Of a stretch of DNA of 64,000 bases, positions 27,078 through 36,425 are shown in pieces (within the stretch, counting starts at the first letter, position 1; every line of letters begins with the position of its first letter). This DNA is from RUG11551 sp045586185 (GTDB taxonomy: Bacteria; Planctomycetota; Planctomycetia; Pirellulales; Thermoguttaceae): positions 1 to 64,000 of the forward strand of contig JAZMZV010000189.1 in assembly GCA_045586185.1 (NCBI GenBank). The letters run 5' to 3'. A program made the position numbers and the translations under genes. Below the pieces are notes generated by a model. That model saw only the letters and a program-made list of their open reading frames with translations, was not told the origin of the DNA and ran no database searches.

Positions 27078-27905
27078 GGGCGTGTTCACGCAAAATCAAG
27101 TATTCATGTTAAGTTGACGATATGAATATATTATGCAACTTAACAAAAAACAATTTGAAAAAATCGCTCCTCTGCTTCCAAAGCAGAGAGGAAATGTTAA
27201 AATTCCTAGTTTGGTTATCATTAACGCCATATTATACATTGTCGAAAACGGCTGTAAATGGCGTGCTTTGCCAAAGCAATATGGTCCTTGGCACACTGTT
27301 TATATGCGTTTTAACCGATGGGTACAAAAAGGCGTTATTGACAAAGTATTTAACGCTTTGCATGAGGAATTTAATATTACCATTGACAAAAAGGTTTTAT
27401 CGTTGGATAGCACTTGCGTAAAAGTACATCCTGATGGAACCGGTTGTCAAAAAAAAGTGGTCCACAAAGCATAGGTAAAACCCGTGGCGGGACAAATACC
27501 AAAATTCATGCAATCGTGGCAAATGAAAAGGCTTTGATCGCATTTCATCTTTCACGAGGAAACCTCCATGATGGTCCGCAGGGTCGATTGCTAATCGAAC
27601 ATTTGGATCAGGAGTATGAAAATTCCTATGTTTTAATGGATAAAGCCTATGAAGGCGCACAAACGCGCCAGGCGGTTTTGGATAAAGGAATGATTCCGGT
27701 CGTTCCTCCTAAAACCAATCGTAAAAACCAATGGGAATATGATAAAACGCTTTATCGCCGTCGAAACGAAGTTGAACGCTTCTTCCGACGATTAAAATAT
27801 TCTCGTCGTATTTTTACCCGATACGATAAACTTGATACAACGTATATTGCATTTATTCAACTCGCACTTGTCGGAGAGTTTTTCCGAAAAAGTGTGAACA
27901 CGCCC
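27078..27905 (+). mobile_element. IS5-family (IS427-type) insertion sequence, 828 bp
   Basis: Terminal inverted repeats begin GGGCGTGTTCAC on the left and end GTGAACACGCCC on the right. A TA dinucleotide flanks both sides (27076-27077 and 27906-27907), the target duplication. It carries a two-frame transposase. It has inserted immediately upstream of the ATG at 27914, between a GGAA motif (27071-27074) and the start codon. Confidence 0.9.
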
Positions 27906-27908
27906 TAA
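27133..27908 (+). CDS. IS5/IS427 transposase made by -1 frameshift
   Basis: OrfA (27133-27474, 113 residues) carries the helix-turn-helix-like N-terminus (KQFEKIAPLLP, then CKWRALPKQYGPWHTVYMRF) and the first catalytic aspartate in LSLDSTCVKVH. OrfB (27444-27908) supplies KTRGGTNTKIHAI, the second aspartate in YVLMDKAYEG and the glutamate in RRNEVERFFRRLK. The frames overlap at an A8 tract (27449-27456), where a -1 slip joins them into about 258 residues. The stop codon TAA is formed partly from the TA target duplication, as is common in this group. All three catalytic residues are present, so the copy may be active. Confidence 0.88.
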
Positions 27909-27913
27909 TTAAA

Positions 27914-28222
27914 ATGAAAAAGATTATTTTCTATTTGTGCATATCAGGTATTATTGCAGCTGTAGTAATTTATATGTATTCTCTCAATGGAAAGGACAAA
28001 AAACCTGTTGATAATTCGACATCATCGAATGAGAATGTGATAAATAGCGTTATCCCTGACAATCCAGCATCCAATGGAAATGAAGGAGAAGACCGTTCTT
28101 GTCATGACTACTTTGTCAAAAAGATGAACGAAATGAATTTCAATCCTGAATTGATTGAAAAGATATTCGATTGCAACGAGATGGTTTTCACCTCATGGTA
28201 CGAATACAACCCAAAACAATGA
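27914..28222 (+). CDS. N-terminal membrane-anchored part of GTPase-operon gene 1
   Basis: A 102-residue frame with one membrane segment (about residues 4-23), a polar Asn/Ser-rich linker and a short folded-looking stretch ending WYEYNPKQ. It stops at a single TGA (28220-28222). The same frame stays open for 17 more codons before the next annotated start at 28274, so this and the next entry are probably one gene of 695 codons broken by a nonsense codon. The IS right end is eight bases upstream of the ATG and has displaced the likely ribosome-binding site. Confidence 0.6.
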   Translation: MKKIIFYLCISGIIAAVVIYMYSLNGKDKKPVDNSTSSNENVINSVIPDNPASNGNEGEDRSCHDYFVKKMNEMNFNPELIEKIFDCNEMVFTSWYEYNPKQ

Positions 28223-28273
28223 GACCGTCAAATTGGCGCTTTTAGTAGTTTAAAGGGACAGACTTCTATTCAG

Positions 28274-30001
28274 TTGCGTTTGATTAAATCGCCAGACGTT
28301 GCAACTTTGGTTGCGGCAGTCGCGTCAAAACATAACGGCATTGAATCTGCAAATGCTATTTTGGATTCTATACCAAGCGATTCGGAAGATGGAAATATTG
28401 TCAGGTCGCTATATGCGCTAAATGCAACGCCCAATGAAGCAATGCATCTGGCTCAGCTATTGTGCTATGGCGACAATCAAAAATATATAATAGGATTGTA
28501 TGAACGGAGTTTTGGCGACCTTTCTTTTTTGAGATTATTTGAAATATTAGAAGAAAACCGTGAAAAAGCTAAGAGCGCAGCAGACGTCTACCAGAAATGG
28601 TTATATTCTTTATTGAATGAAATGCTGGAAATGGAGACGGAATCAGACGATGCAGATAATATATACTTGTTGCTTATATCTCAATCTAAACCTTTAATGG
28701 AAGCTCTTAAATCCAATGACGATTTTTGCAGCAATTTCGAGACGAAATACTGGACTGATTATTCAAATATTCTTAACTCGATTCCTGCAAATGACGAATT
28801 TAAAGTCGAAAAGTACTTGAGCTATATTTCAAATGACGAGTTATGGGATTTTCTCATTGCATATCCTGACAATGGAGTGAATCTGATACAAATCTATGGT
28901 AATTTTGCCCCATCTTTTCTAATGAATCAGGAATTTCTGGATAATCCTGTAGCTAAACAACGTATAGTAACCTTAATGCTCAATGCAAATGACGAACAAA
29001 AACAGGCGTTTCTTCATATTCCAGAAGACGCATTATTGTTGTATGCTCAGTTTTTAGAGAAACGACAAAAGCTGGATGATTCTTACTTGATGACAGCAAC
29101 GATAATATTGGCTAATGAAGAAAGCCATACCGGTTCCAGCGCCAAACAGAAATTAGAGGACTGGGAAAGAATCCCCTCTGACGAGACGCTAAAAAAAGAG
29201 GAAGGGTTTGCAGAGGATACCGTTACACTTGTTTCATGGTTGCCTGGATATGATGTTGGCGTAGTATTTTTAAAAAGTTTTGACGGTCGAAAAGTCCAAA
29301 CAAGTGATCTGATAAGCGCTGGAATTGATGTTGCATTTCTAATTCCCGATGTTATTGGATGGCTTACAGCACCTGCTACTGGTGGCGGTTCAACAGTTTC
29401 TATTGAAGCTGCAAAGGGAGCGCTTAAAGGTACTGTAAAACTGGGAGCAAAAACCGTTGCCAAAGAAACAATTAAACAAACTGCGAAAGAAACAATGAAA
29501 GAAGCTAGCAAGCCGATGCTTAAAAGTATAATGTTAGCGGGCGTTAAAGCCATGAGGCAAGTGGCAAGACATGTTGAAAAATTCACGAAGATTGATATTA
29601 CTGAAACAGTACAGACCGTATTTGAGAAATGTCTTTTGAAAAACGACACCTTTAAGAAATTGACAGGTCTGGATGCCCGAATTTTCATGAGGTCTGACAG
29701 ACGGGTTTATTTCAATTTTGGAAAAGCTATTGAAAAAATAGTTGGTTCAAATTTTACAAAATCAATTTCGGACGATGTGTTTTGGGGCGCTTCAACTCAT
29801 GTGGTTTTATCAAACCCTAAAGTTCAAAATTCTATTGAAACGATTAAAGAAAAAATTAAAAAGATAAATAACGAGAAAAGCGAAGAAGAACAGTGGAAAT
29901 CTGACTTGTCAGCCTGGTGGATGATGAATCAATATGATGAAATCACTACAGATGACAAACCATCCGATAAAACAGCACAAGCGACACAACAAACAGAATA
30001 G
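28274..30001 (+). CDS. C-terminal main part of GTPase-operon gene 1
   Basis: A 575-residue frame. The first codon is TTG with no ribosome-binding site, and the frame is continuous with the preceding ORF apart from one TGA. Residues up to about 300 are helical and repeat-like (many Leu/Asp/Glu turns). A hydrophobic segment near 350-375 (AGIDVAFLIPDVIGWLTAP) could span the membrane and is followed by a Lys/Ala-rich amphipathic stretch (about 380-430). No family recognised. It is followed after 12 bases by the second gene with an AGGAG site, so it belongs to a four-gene operon. Confidence 0.65.
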   Translation: MRLIKSPDVATLVAAVASKHNGIESANAILDSIPSDSEDGNIVRSLYALNATPNEAMHLAQLLCYGDNQKYIIGLYERSFGDLSFLRLFEILEENREKAKSAADVYQKWLYSLLNEMLEMETESDDADNIYLLLISQSKPLMEALKSNDDFCSNFETKYWTDYSNILNSIPANDEFKVEKYLSYISNDELWDFLIAYPDNGVNLIQIYGNFAPSFLMNQEFLDNPVAKQRIVTLMLNANDEQKQAFLHIPEDALLLYAQFLEKRQKLDDSYLMTATIILANEESHTGSSAKQKLEDWERIPSDETLKKEEGFAEDTVTLVSWLPGYDVGVVFLKSFDGRKVQTSDLISAGIDVAFLIPDVIGWLTAPATGGGSTVSIEAAKGALKGTVKLGAKTVAKETIKQTAKETMKEASKPMLKSIMLAGVKAMRQVARHVEKFTKIDITETVQTVFEKCLLKNDTFKKLTGLDARIFMRSDRRVYFNFGKAIEKIVGSNFTKSISDDVFWGASTHVVLSNPKVQNSIETIKEKIKKINNEKSEEEQWKSDLSAWWMMNQYDEITTDDKPSDKTAQATQQTE

Positions 30002-30013
30002 GAGATTCAACCA

Positions 30014-31012
30014 ATGAAAAAGTTTATTTTAACTCTTTTGATAACATTGTTTTGCATATCAAATCTTTGTTATGCATCTTCGATGTCTAAGATTGTTCGT
30101 AAATTAGGCGGCGTTGCAGACGATGTTCCAGTTCGTCAGATGGATCATTTGGTTAAAAAACCTCCTAAAAATGTTCCAGTCCCTCCCAACCCCGCCAAAA
30201 GTCGCAAACTGTTAAAAGCGTTAGACGAAACGCTCTCTGGCGTTGTAGATACCGCAACGCTTAAGTCCATCAAAGGCATGGATGAGGCTTCGCAAGAGAT
30301 TATTTTACAGATTGCCAGAGGAAGCAAGTCCGTCCGTGAAAATATTCCAGATATCATGCTTCGCACACAGTTTATAAAAGAAGCTAGCGGAGAAACGCTT
30401 GAAGCATTGGGAAAAGGTGATAAGCTATTGGTTAAAGACGCTCTGAATTTTAAAAACGTCATTGACGCCAAAGCGTTAAAGGTTCCAGAAGGAATGAGAA
30501 GTCTGACGTTTGACGATTTCGGCGTTTTTTTCAAGAAAACCGGCGATCGAGGCATGCATTTTTGGACTGAATATGTTCGTCCTCATTGGAAAGCATGGCT
30601 TATTGGAACGGCTTTTACCGCTGTTATTTTAACTCCAGAAGAATATTTAGATGAATTTGGCAATTTGACAGAAGAGGGCGCTAGAAAAGTTACTTCTTTT
30701 GGAGGTAAGGAGCTTGCAGCCATTTTAAAAGGAGTTTCCAAGGGGGTTGCCGAAGGGACAAAAGAAATCCCGAAAAAAATAGCTGAAGGAATTTCAGAAG
30801 GCTTTTTTAGTGATTTCTGGGGCATCTTAACGTTCATACTGATTCTTATTGGGACATTTGTTGTCTTATGGATTTTCACGCCTGTAGGACGCTTTATGAA
30901 ATGGCTGTTCAGAAAATTCAAAAGTAAAAAGAAAACGAAATCAACAAAACAGGAGACAAAGCAGCAAGAATCAACTCCATCTGAAACTCCACAACAAAAT
31001 TCAAATTCATAA
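30014..31012 (+). CDS. Exported/membrane protein of the GTPase operon (gene 2)
   Basis: A 332-residue protein with a clear signal peptide (about residues 1-21, ending CYASS). It has a hydrophobic segment near 195-207 (WLIGTAFTAVIL), a Gly/Lys-rich amphipathic stretch (about 230-260, GVSKGVAEGTKEIPKKIAEG) and a strong transmembrane helix near 270-292. A basic Gln/Ser-rich tail follows. AGGAG precedes the start. The amphipathic and membrane parts would suit a membrane-disturbing role, but that is inference. No family recognised. Confidence 0.65.
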   Translation: MKKFILTLLITLFCISNLCYASSMSKIVRKLGGVADDVPVRQMDHLVKKPPKNVPVPPNPAKSRKLLKALDETLSGVVDTATLKSIKGMDEASQEIILQIARGSKSVRENIPDIMLRTQFIKEASGETLEALGKGDKLLVKDALNFKNVIDAKALKVPEGMRSLTFDDFGVFFKKTGDRGMHFWTEYVRPHWKAWLIGTAFTAVILTPEEYLDEFGNLTEEGARKVTSFGGKELAAILKGVSKGVAEGTKEIPKKIAEGISEGFFSDFWGILTFILILIGTFVVLWIFTPVGRFMKWLFRKFKSKKKTKSTKQETKQQESTPSETPQQNSNS

Positions 31013-31063
31013 AAAGACAATCCACAATCATTTTCAAAAATCATCAGGACAGAGTTAATTATC

Positions 31064-33724
31064 ATGAAGAATAATCAAAATTATCGTATTGCATTTATTG
31101 GCGTTACCAGTTCAGGAAAAACATGTATTTTAGGACGTCTTGCTCAACAGGCAGACGCAGACTCGCGTTATAGCAGCACCTTGGTTAATCCAGTAATCAA
31201 TACCAATTCATCCAACGCTCCACCGGATTCGGAAGAAGACATTGCTGTCAGGGGATATAACAAAATCAGAGAAGCTCAAACTGCCTTTGAAAATAATCAG
31301 TGCCCGGAAGCTACGCCAACTCATGAAACAGGGCGTTTGCTGGTAACTTTTGATATGACGGATGAAGAACGCGGCGAATTCAGAGTTAGTACTGAAGACT
31401 ATTCCGGTGAGTTGATTAATGAGAAACTCCTTTCCAGCCAAGATTCTGCCACGAACGAATTAATAAGAAAACTCAGTCTGTATGACGGTCTGATTTTTGT
31501 TGTCGAAACGCTTTCTCCAGATGAAGACGTTGAGAAAGCAAATGAGTATGCTGAAAATGTATGCCGTATTTTTTCGGCAATTGAAGGTTGCAAGGGACCG
31601 CATAAATGGGAGAATACACCTTTAGCGATCATTTTCTCAAAATGGGATAAGTTTCATCCTGATATCAATTTCAGTAATCCAGAAGCTGAAGAAGATGAAT
31701 TGGAAAGATACAGAAAGCAATATCCAGTCTATGAAAATTTGGTCAAACGTATTCGCCACACTACCAATACGCAGGATTCATTGTCAGATTTGGAATCTGA
31801 AAGTTCTGAGGCTACAACAGCGCAGCGTTCTGAATCTGAATTGAAAAAAATTGAGGAGAATACTAAAGTTTTCCCTGTGAGCGCTTTTGGAAAGAGCATT
31901 GTTGAAAACGGGAAATACCGTCCCGGTAAAAACGCACAAGCGTTTGGCATTGTCGCTCCCTTTGCTTGGATGGTCAAACGTTTAGATGAAATGAAGTGCG
32001 CTGAACTGAAGAAGGAATCCCAAAGCGTATGGAATTGGCTCTGTTTTGTCAAGCCATTTTGTTTGCTATGGAAAACAGTCTGTGCATTAAAGCGAATTCC
32101 AAAGAAGACCGAGAATGGCAAAGAGTTATGTAGGATTGGAAACTGGGCGTGGGGTCAGTTGGTCATTAGCGTTGTCATTGATTTGTTGTTTGCATATCTG
32201 ATAGGTTGGGGAGTAGCCTATGGGATTGACTCATACTATTTAAATCAGTATCAAAAGGTTGTCAATAACCAGACTGCAACTCAAGAAGAGGTAAGTCAGG
32301 CGCATGATATAATTCGTGCATACGATGACTCTCTATTACGAAAAAATGTTTTGCATATCTTCCGGTCAACGTCTAAACTTGACAAGGAGATTGAGAAGAT
32401 AACAGATAAGCGCGACGAAGTTCTTTGGGGCGGGGTTATTTCCGCAAAGACCGAATCTGAAAAATACGAAGCGGCTAAACGTTACCTCGAGATTTTTCCA
32501 AATGGAAAACATAAAGAGGAGGCAATTAACCTTGTTACGGAGTTTGAAAATAAGCAAAAGGATAAGGGAATTGAAGAATTAAAGAAGTTGTTGGAAACTA
32601 ATCCTGCTAATTGTATTGAGCAATGTAACGTTTTTATAGAACATTACCAAAAGGGCGTTCATGTTGAAGAAGCAAAGAAAATTAAAGCGAGAGCTTTAGA
32701 TAAAATTCAAGTTAAAGAAATTGAAGAAATAAAAGCTATGGCTAAGGAAAATAAGCCTAAAGCGAAAGCCAGATGCGAAAGTTTCGAAGGTATCTACAAA
32801 CAAGGACCACGAGTTGATGAGGTTAAAAGGATTCGCGAAGAGCTTGAAAAAGGTATCACTCTGGAAGAGGACATTATTAGTTACCGTTCCCTTTATTCAG
32901 GCAAAGATGACGAGACTCTTACCAATACATTAATCAATATTATCAAGAAATATGGTTCAACTGATGAAGGCATTGTTGCATTGATTGGCGAGTACCCTGA
33001 TAAACTTAAAGAGATGCTAAAAAGAAAATGCGAGGGGAAAAATGACTCTTACATTATTGATGAGCGTGTAAAGGCGAAGACAAGAGTTGAAAATTTGCGT
33101 TCGCTCTTAAAGGGAAATGAAAATCTCACTGCCTTAATCCGTGAATTGGATCATCAGATTCAAATTCAGGTCAGTAAATGGGATAAAAGCTTGTATCAAG
33201 ACATTCAGAAGAGACCCGGTTTCTCAACCATCAAGTCATATCTAACGAACATGGATGGAGTGAAAAAATATGAGGGCGGAAGAATGAAAAAAGAAGTTGA
33301 AGCTTACAAAAAATGGCTTGAGGAACAAGATGTAGTTAAAGAATATACCATTTCGTTCAAAATGCAGTGGGATGAAAAAACGTATAATCGTCATTGTCGC
33401 GCCAAAATTTGGGTTGAAGATATTTCTAAAGAGAAATTCAATAAAATAGTAGATATTAACAAAGATCTTAAAGAGACGCTGCAGTTAGAAGTTAAAGTCA
33501 AAAAGAAATTTGCAGATTCAGTTTATTTTAAGGCAGAATTTAAGGCAGACGGCAACCGGACATTGGGGGCAAATGGATTCAAATGGGGTTCAGGAAGCGA
33601 TTCATTCAAAGTGTCTTCCCTTGTTAAGGGGGGAGAAATAATAGATCTTCCTCCCAACGGGAAATTAATTGTAACAATAATTGATGCGCCACCAGAACCG
33701 CAACTTCCTCCATGGAAAGAATAA
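31064..33724 (+). CDS. Membrane-anchored P-loop GTPase (GTPase operon gene 3)
   Basis: An 886-residue protein whose N-terminal ~290 residues form a GTPase domain. Visible motifs are the P-loop FIGVTSSGKTCI (about residues 10-21), a DxxG-like VSTEDYSGELI (about 107-117) and the guanine-specificity motif IIFSKWDKF (about 188-196). A hydrophobic helix near 365-390 should anchor it in the membrane. It is followed by a long coiled-coil/TPR-like region and a beta-rich C-terminal domain (about 760-886). The layout resembles GTPases predicted in bacterial conflict systems. The exact family is not certain. It sits centrally in the operon with three other membrane proteins. Confidence 0.75.
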   Translation: MKNNQNYRIAFIGVTSSGKTCILGRLAQQADADSRYSSTLVNPVINTNSSNAPPDSEEDIAVRGYNKIREAQTAFENNQCPEATPTHETGRLLVTFDMTDEERGEFRVSTEDYSGELINEKLLSSQDSATNELIRKLSLYDGLIFVVETLSPDEDVEKANEYAENVCRIFSAIEGCKGPHKWENTPLAIIFSKWDKFHPDINFSNPEAEEDELERYRKQYPVYENLVKRIRHTTNTQDSLSDLESESSEATTAQRSESELKKIEENTKVFPVSAFGKSIVENGKYRPGKNAQAFGIVAPFAWMVKRLDEMKCAELKKESQSVWNWLCFVKPFCLLWKTVCALKRIPKKTENGKELCRIGNWAWGQLVISVVIDLLFAYLIGWGVAYGIDSYYLNQYQKVVNNQTATQEEVSQAHDIIRAYDDSLLRKNVLHIFRSTSKLDKEIEKITDKRDEVLWGGVISAKTESEKYEAAKRYLEIFPNGKHKEEAINLVTEFENKQKDKGIEELKKLLETNPANCIEQCNVFIEHYQKGVHVEEAKKIKARALDKIQVKEIEEIKAMAKENKPKAKARCESFEGIYKQGPRVDEVKRIREELEKGITLEEDIISYRSLYSGKDDETLTNTLINIIKKYGSTDEGIVALIGEYPDKLKEMLKRKCEGKNDSYIIDERVKAKTRVENLRSLLKGNENLTALIRELDHQIQIQVSKWDKSLYQDIQKRPGFSTIKSYLTNMDGVKKYEGGRMKKEVEAYKKWLEEQDVVKEYTISFKMQWDEKTYNRHCRAKIWVEDISKEKFNKIVDINKDLKETLQLEVKVKKKFADSVYFKAEFKADGNRTLGANGFKWGSGSDSFKVSSLVKGGEIIDLPPNGKLIVTIIDAPPEPQLPPWKE

Positions 33725-33743
33725 TTGAAAGGAGATTTTAACG

Positions 33744-35087
33744 ATGCAACAGATTATATTAGCAATTCAAACGCCCCGGGCTGGTAAATGGAACCATCGC
33801 TGGATTATTCCTGTTGGTTGTCAAACAGACGATCTTACGCTTAGAGAAGCTCTGTCTCGATTTGATTTGCTCATTTCAGGCGACTTTCAGAAAGACGGAA
33901 TTGTATTCCATCGTCTTGTAGAGCAACCGTCCATCGGTCGTTCCGCACGAGAATTTATCTTCTTGTACTGTCCGGGCTTTTCTAACATAACATCTACACA
34001 GGGGAAAACTCTTTGTCATGATGCTTTGAGAGCATATTTCGAATCCCAAATGGAACAATTGGTTACTTCAATTGATTGGGACAATACAGACGGGGCAATG
34101 ATTTATCATAGTCCAGACTTGGTCGCATTGTACAAAAACCTTGAGCAAGCAATTCAGCAAAACCCTGAGAAAAAGATTGTCTCTGATGATAAGGAAAATG
34201 AAAAGCCAAAAGGAAAGTCTGGTTGTGTTTTGTTTCTGACGTTGCTGGTTGCAATTCTAGCAGTGTTGTTTTATTTCGGTCGCGGAATTATCAACCAACG
34301 TCCAAATCTCAATCAGTATATTACTGATAAAGATCCAGCATCAAATAATTTTGAGGGGGCATCTCAAAGTCAAGATTTTTCTGATAATGGCAATAACAAT
34401 ACAAAACCGGTTCAGTCATCGAAGGAACTGTCATCTACCAATACTGAGTTCTCTCCCGGCGAATTGAAACCTGAAGATTACGAAGAATGGAAAAAATTAT
34501 TTACTCTTGACGATGAAAATAATCCACAAAATCGTTATGATATGGTTCAAGCTGCCATTAACGCAGCGTATGAGTACTATCGTGGGGAAGATACACCAAA
34601 AGGCGATTTGACGAAGTTGTCAGCAAATGTTAAGGATTATGGTAATTTTACTAAAAAACTTTTTGCTATTCGAGATAAACCGTCGAAGGTTCTTTATGAT
34701 GTTGAATCCAATCATGATTTGACATTCGAAGATAGTATTAAAGGAGTAGATCCAAAAGAATTCCGAAAAACGATTAACGATTTGCCTAACGTAATCAATG
34801 CGGTAAAGAAAATGGTTAAACAAAACAGCAAGAATGACATTGCGTTGCCGTCAATTCCAAATGTTAAGCCATGGAAAGTTACTGATTATCATCCCAACTT
34901 CTTCTTTGATACGGATAAAGAGATTATTGAGAATATTTGTGATTACATCAAAGATGTTAAAAGCAATTCAACAATAGACAATGTATTGAGCCAGTGTTCT
35001 GCAAAATCACATCCTGAATTTGAAGAATATCAAACGTGGATAGAGTTTTATAATAAGTTCATTAATTGGTTTCCAGATAACGAATAG
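33744..35087 (+). CDS. Single-TM partner protein of the GTPase operon (gene 4)
   Basis: A 447-residue protein. An N-terminal alpha/beta domain (about residues 1-140, starting QQIILAIQTPRAGKWNHRW) precedes a Lys-rich linker and one membrane helix (about 165-185). A polar linker and a helical C-terminal domain (about 240-447) follow. AAGGAG lies seven bases before the ATG. It begins 19 bases after the GTPase gene, so it is almost surely its partner. The conserved-looking N-terminal domain may be the GTPase-associated module. No family is recognised with certainty. Confidence 0.65.
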   Translation: MQQIILAIQTPRAGKWNHRWIIPVGCQTDDLTLREALSRFDLLISGDFQKDGIVFHRLVEQPSIGRSAREFIFLYCPGFSNITSTQGKTLCHDALRAYFESQMEQLVTSIDWDNTDGAMIYHSPDLVALYKNLEQAIQQNPEKKIVSDDKENEKPKGKSGCVLFLTLLVAILAVLFYFGRGIINQRPNLNQYITDKDPASNNFEGASQSQDFSDNGNNNTKPVQSSKELSSTNTEFSPGELKPEDYEEWKKLFTLDDENNPQNRYDMVQAAINAAYEYYRGEDTPKGDLTKLSANVKDYGNFTKKLFAIRDKPSKVLYDVESNHDLTFEDSIKGVDPKEFRKTINDLPNVINAVKKMVKQNSKNDIALPSIPNVKPWKVTDYHPNFFFDTDKEIIENICDYIKDVKSNSTIDNVLSQCSAKSHPEFEEYQTWIEFYNKFINWFPDNE

Positions 35088-35130
35088 TTTTCGCAAAAGA
35101 ACTTGTTGCTTGCCTTAACCCTTTTAGTAC

Positions 35131-35168
35131 AATTATTGCAGAGACGTTCTTTTGTTTCTGCAATAATT
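35131..35168 (+). terminator. Hairpin after the GTPase operon
   Basis: AATTATTGCAG (35131-35141) pairs perfectly with CTGCAATAATT (35158-35168). The T-run after it is weak, so it may be a 3'-end stabiliser as well as a terminator. Confidence 0.5.
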
Positions 35169-35172
35169 AAGC

Positions 35173-35247
35173 ATGATTTATTGGTTTTTACTAACATTCA
35201 TAGTCAGTCTGCATTTACTGTACGTTAAGAAACAAACTCGTAAATAA
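35173..35247 (+). CDS. Candidate 24-residue membrane peptide
   Basis: A short frame (MIYWFLLTFIVSLHLLY followed by VKKQTRK) with one hydrophobic helix and a basic tail. It lies between a strong hairpin at 35131-35168 and a terminator at 35286-35311. No ribosome-binding site is visible. Type I toxin peptides look like this, but so do chance AT-rich frames. Confidence 0.3.
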   Translation: MIYWFLLTFIVSLHLLYVKKQTRK

Positions 35248-35285
35248 TGATTAATGATTACGCAATCGCAATAGAATAACGCTAA

Positions 35286-35311
35286 AGCGGGAGGAAACTC
35301 CTGCTTTTTTG
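35286..35311 (+). terminator. Rho-independent terminator
   Basis: AGCGGGAG, GAAA tetraloop, CTCCTGCT (one G-T pair), followed by six T. A strong rightward terminator, probably closing the GTPase operon or the small peptide transcript. Confidence 0.75.
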
Positions 35312-36191
35312 TTTTGCGAACTTCGTCCGCGATCCTGAAAGGTTTTTCGGCTGTGCGAAAGAGAACGAAAGCAGGTCAAATTTCCCCTTTTTGCCGTTTC
35401 CACTTCTTGCAATTCGATTCATTTTCTCAAAGCAAAGCCCGTCGATTTTAGAGTTCCGATAAAAAAGGAAAAAAAATGCACTATCTGTCGGCTTGTCACC
35501 CGTGTTTTTAGGGAGTTTTCTTCATTTTTAGCTCAGACTTTTTCCTCCTCTATTTCCTTTAAAAAGAAGTTCAGAGGAAATAATCGTATAAATCGGAAAC
35601 ACAAAAGCCCCACGTTGCCTTTCTGTTGGGTAGTTTTTTATCAGACGATAAACTATCGTAAGAAAGAAAACTCGCCCAGTAAACGGCTTGTAAGGCGATT
35701 AATGGAAAGGTTCACAAAGTAACCGTTTGCAGCCATTTACAATTAAAAAAGAAAACTAAAAACCAACAGAAGGAACAATAATCTTTTGGAGTGTCCAGAA
35801 GTCAAAGAACACATTCCAGACGAATTCGCCTTAGACACGCATACAGGCACTAAATCGGCATAGAGCGGAGCAACCCCGGCATGATTACATAATTACGGCA
35901 TATGCACAAATTATATGTAATAATGAAACCTGCTATATATCAATAACTTATAATCAAATAATTGACATAATTACATAATTACGCCATATACAGAGAAAAA
36001 ACTGATTTTTGATAATGATTATTAAGATGGATAATGACTTCAATGTAATATAAAAAGCCCCTAGGCGTTCACTTTGGGGCTATTGTTTGGGACGGTCTGA
36101 ATAATCGTCCGTTGGTCAATCCGGCGTTATAATCAAACGTCGTGAATCGTGGCAACGATAGAAGGGTAATCAGTACTGACTTCCTCTATGC
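35312..36191. other. AT-rich right-end gap of the element
   Basis: No convincing gene. It holds the right-end CATAATTAC repeat set (35888-35982) and a hairpin GCCCC/GGGGC near 36056-36082 without a T-run. Confidence 0.45.
35888..35982 (-). repeat. GTAATTATG repeats, right-end set (inverted)
   Basis: CATAATTAC at 35888-35896, 35966-35974 and 35974-35982, the reverse complement of the left-end set. The flanking GC(G/C)CATAT is also shared within this set. About 400-500 bases inside the right attachment site. Confidence 0.5.
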
Positions 36192-36425
36192 TCATTTTGC
36201 CGCCGACTTGATTCTCGCCGTCAACGCTTCCAGAAGGGCGGTTTGTTCGTCCCCGTCCAGTTCGTCAAACAGGGTCAAAATCTGCTCAAAATAATTCGAG
36301 CGTGGGCAAAACTGTGGGCGCTCATTATCGGCATCGTCTGATGTACCGTAAAAACAAGGGGCTTTAGAGTTTTGTTCGACCTCTACCTGAGGTATTTTTC
36401 CGCCTTGCTTGTCATAGCAAGGCAT
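36192..36425 (-). CDS. Orphan integrase C-terminal tail, joined to the integrase in the circular form
   Basis: A 77-residue frame that begins inside the right attachment repeat with the same residues and frame as integrase residues 434-447 (MPCYDKQGGKIPQV). It then continues into the element with FCPRSNYFEQILTLFDEL and ends IKSAAK. When the two 49-bp repeats recombine, the integrase frame fuses to this tail, giving about 510 residues. It is unlikely to be expressed alone. An alternative is a leftover 3' end of an older, related integrase. Confidence 0.6.
   Translation of the reverse strand: MPCYDKQGGKIPQVEVEQNSKAPCFYGTSDDADNERPQFCPRSNYFEQILTLFDELDGDEQTALLEALTARIKSAAK

Noticed and set aside
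36337..36425. Second complete integrase at the right end
   Set aside because: Only the tail and attachment repeat are present; no catalytic domain. Interpreted as the tail of the left-end integrase in circular form.
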